Source: Alphaproteobacteria bacterium (lineage in GTDB: Bacteria > Pseudomonadota > Alphaproteobacteria > Rhodospirillales > Magnetospirillaceae). Taken from it: a DNA stretch of 5,644 nt. Each line of letters begins with the position of its first letter. Position 1 is the stretch's first letter. Shown in pieces: positions 5,417-5,644 of the stretch. The notes under the pieces were generated by a model. The model searched no databases, was not told where the DNA came from, and saw only the letters and a list, made by a program, of their open reading frames with translations. A program made the position numbers and the translations under genes. Where the stretch lies: assembly GCA_015232485.1 (NCBI GenBank), contig JADFZP010000240.1, positions 1 through 5,644 on the forward strand, given 5' to 3'.

Positions 5417-5644
5417 ACTGGTCCCCGCCGTCCTGGCCGTCGGTCTCGCCCTGTTCGGGGTGGGATGGCGGCCGGCGGCGCAGGAGTCGAAGGCGCCGGA
5501 CGGTTTGGCCGAGGTGCGGCTGCGGCTGCTGCGCCAGGACGCCCGGCTGCTCGAAGCCGCCGCCGCCGCCGACCTGCACCGCCGCCTCGATCCGGTGTTC
5601 GCCGGGCTGGAGGCGCGCATCCCCGCTTTCGCCGACTGGGCGTT
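5397..5644 (+). CDS. Unrecognised exported protein, N-terminal part (runs off the window)
   Basis: The frame is open from 5358 to the window edge. From the ATG at 5397 it encodes a signal peptide-like start (MFRSPTRLVPAVLAVGLALF, then GVGWRPAAQ), with cleavage probable near the PAA-QE region. An Arg/Ala/Leu-rich helical stretch follows (residues about 35-82), ending in RIPAFADWA. Codon use is GC-rich as in the neighbours. The ATG overlaps the end of the previous gene by 20 bases. An in-frame GTG at 5379 is an alternative: it has GGA about eight bases upstream and would add MAKTAG before the ATG. The overlap suggests translational coupling and co-function with the two exported proteins upstream. 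I cannot name a family from about 80 residues; a periplasmic or membrane-tethered helical protein is likely. Confidence 0.7.
   Translation, partial: MFRSPTRLVPAVLAVGLALFGVGWRPAAQESKAPDGLAEVRLRLLRQDARLLEAAAAADLHRRLDPVFAGLEARIPAFADWA

Noticed and set aside
4571..5620. Long minus-strand open frame of 349 codons opposite the PstS-like tail and the next genes
   Set aside because: It lies antisense to genes with signal peptides, ribosome sites and recognisable motifs; its product is low-complexity Arg/Ser/Gly-rich, typical of reverse frames in GC-rich DNA.
1..5644. Mobile element, tRNA, rRNA or CRISPR array
   Set aside because: No transposase or integrase motif, terminal inverted repeat, cloverleaf or regularly spaced direct repeat was seen; composition is even across the window.

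Overview
The window is high-GC bacterial DNA with GC-rich third codon positions, densely packed genes and short intergenic gaps. Gene content (an LpxL/HtrB-type acyltransferase, MlaA, several exported proteins) indicates a Gram-negative organism. The codon style and the small TYNPSG membrane proteins suggest an alphaproteobacterium, possibly Rhodospirillales. That placement is inference; no rRNA or phylogenetic marker was compared. No mobile element, tRNA, rRNA or CRISPR array is visible.

Layout. (1) Positions 1-740 hold the 3' part of a lipid A/lysophospholipid acyltransferase. A promoter-like site overlapping its stop codon precedes def, the peptide deformylase gene (796-1302). (2) Two GC-rich hairpins (1321-1362) lie between def and a convergent minus-strand gene (1385-1801) for a four-helix membrane protein. 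(3) Divergent from that gene, across 95 bp, is mlaA (1897-2670). A second, clearly paralogous four-helix membrane protein (2686-3114) follows it on the same strand. mlaA is thus flanked by two related membrane-protein genes in inverted orientation. (4) A minus-strand gene for an unrecognised 153-residue soluble protein (3116-3577) converges on the second paralog with one base between the stop codons. It has a good sigma70-like promoter. (5) Divergent from it is an apparent three-gene operon of exported proteins: a PstS-like phosphate-binding-type protein (3702-4772), an unrecognised 209-residue secreted protein (4787-5416), and another unrecognised signal-peptide-bearing protein (5397 to the window edge).

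How the parts may relate. The acyltransferase and MlaA both serve the outer-membrane lipid barrier: lipid A acylation, and removal of mislocalised phospholipid from the outer leaflet. Def is cytosolic housekeeping. The membrane-protein pair beside mlaA and the PstS-like operon with its two unknown exported partners are the least explained parts. The PstS-like gene has no transporter genes beside it, so it may bind and sense a ligand or act with its unknown neighbours rather than feed a local ABC importer.
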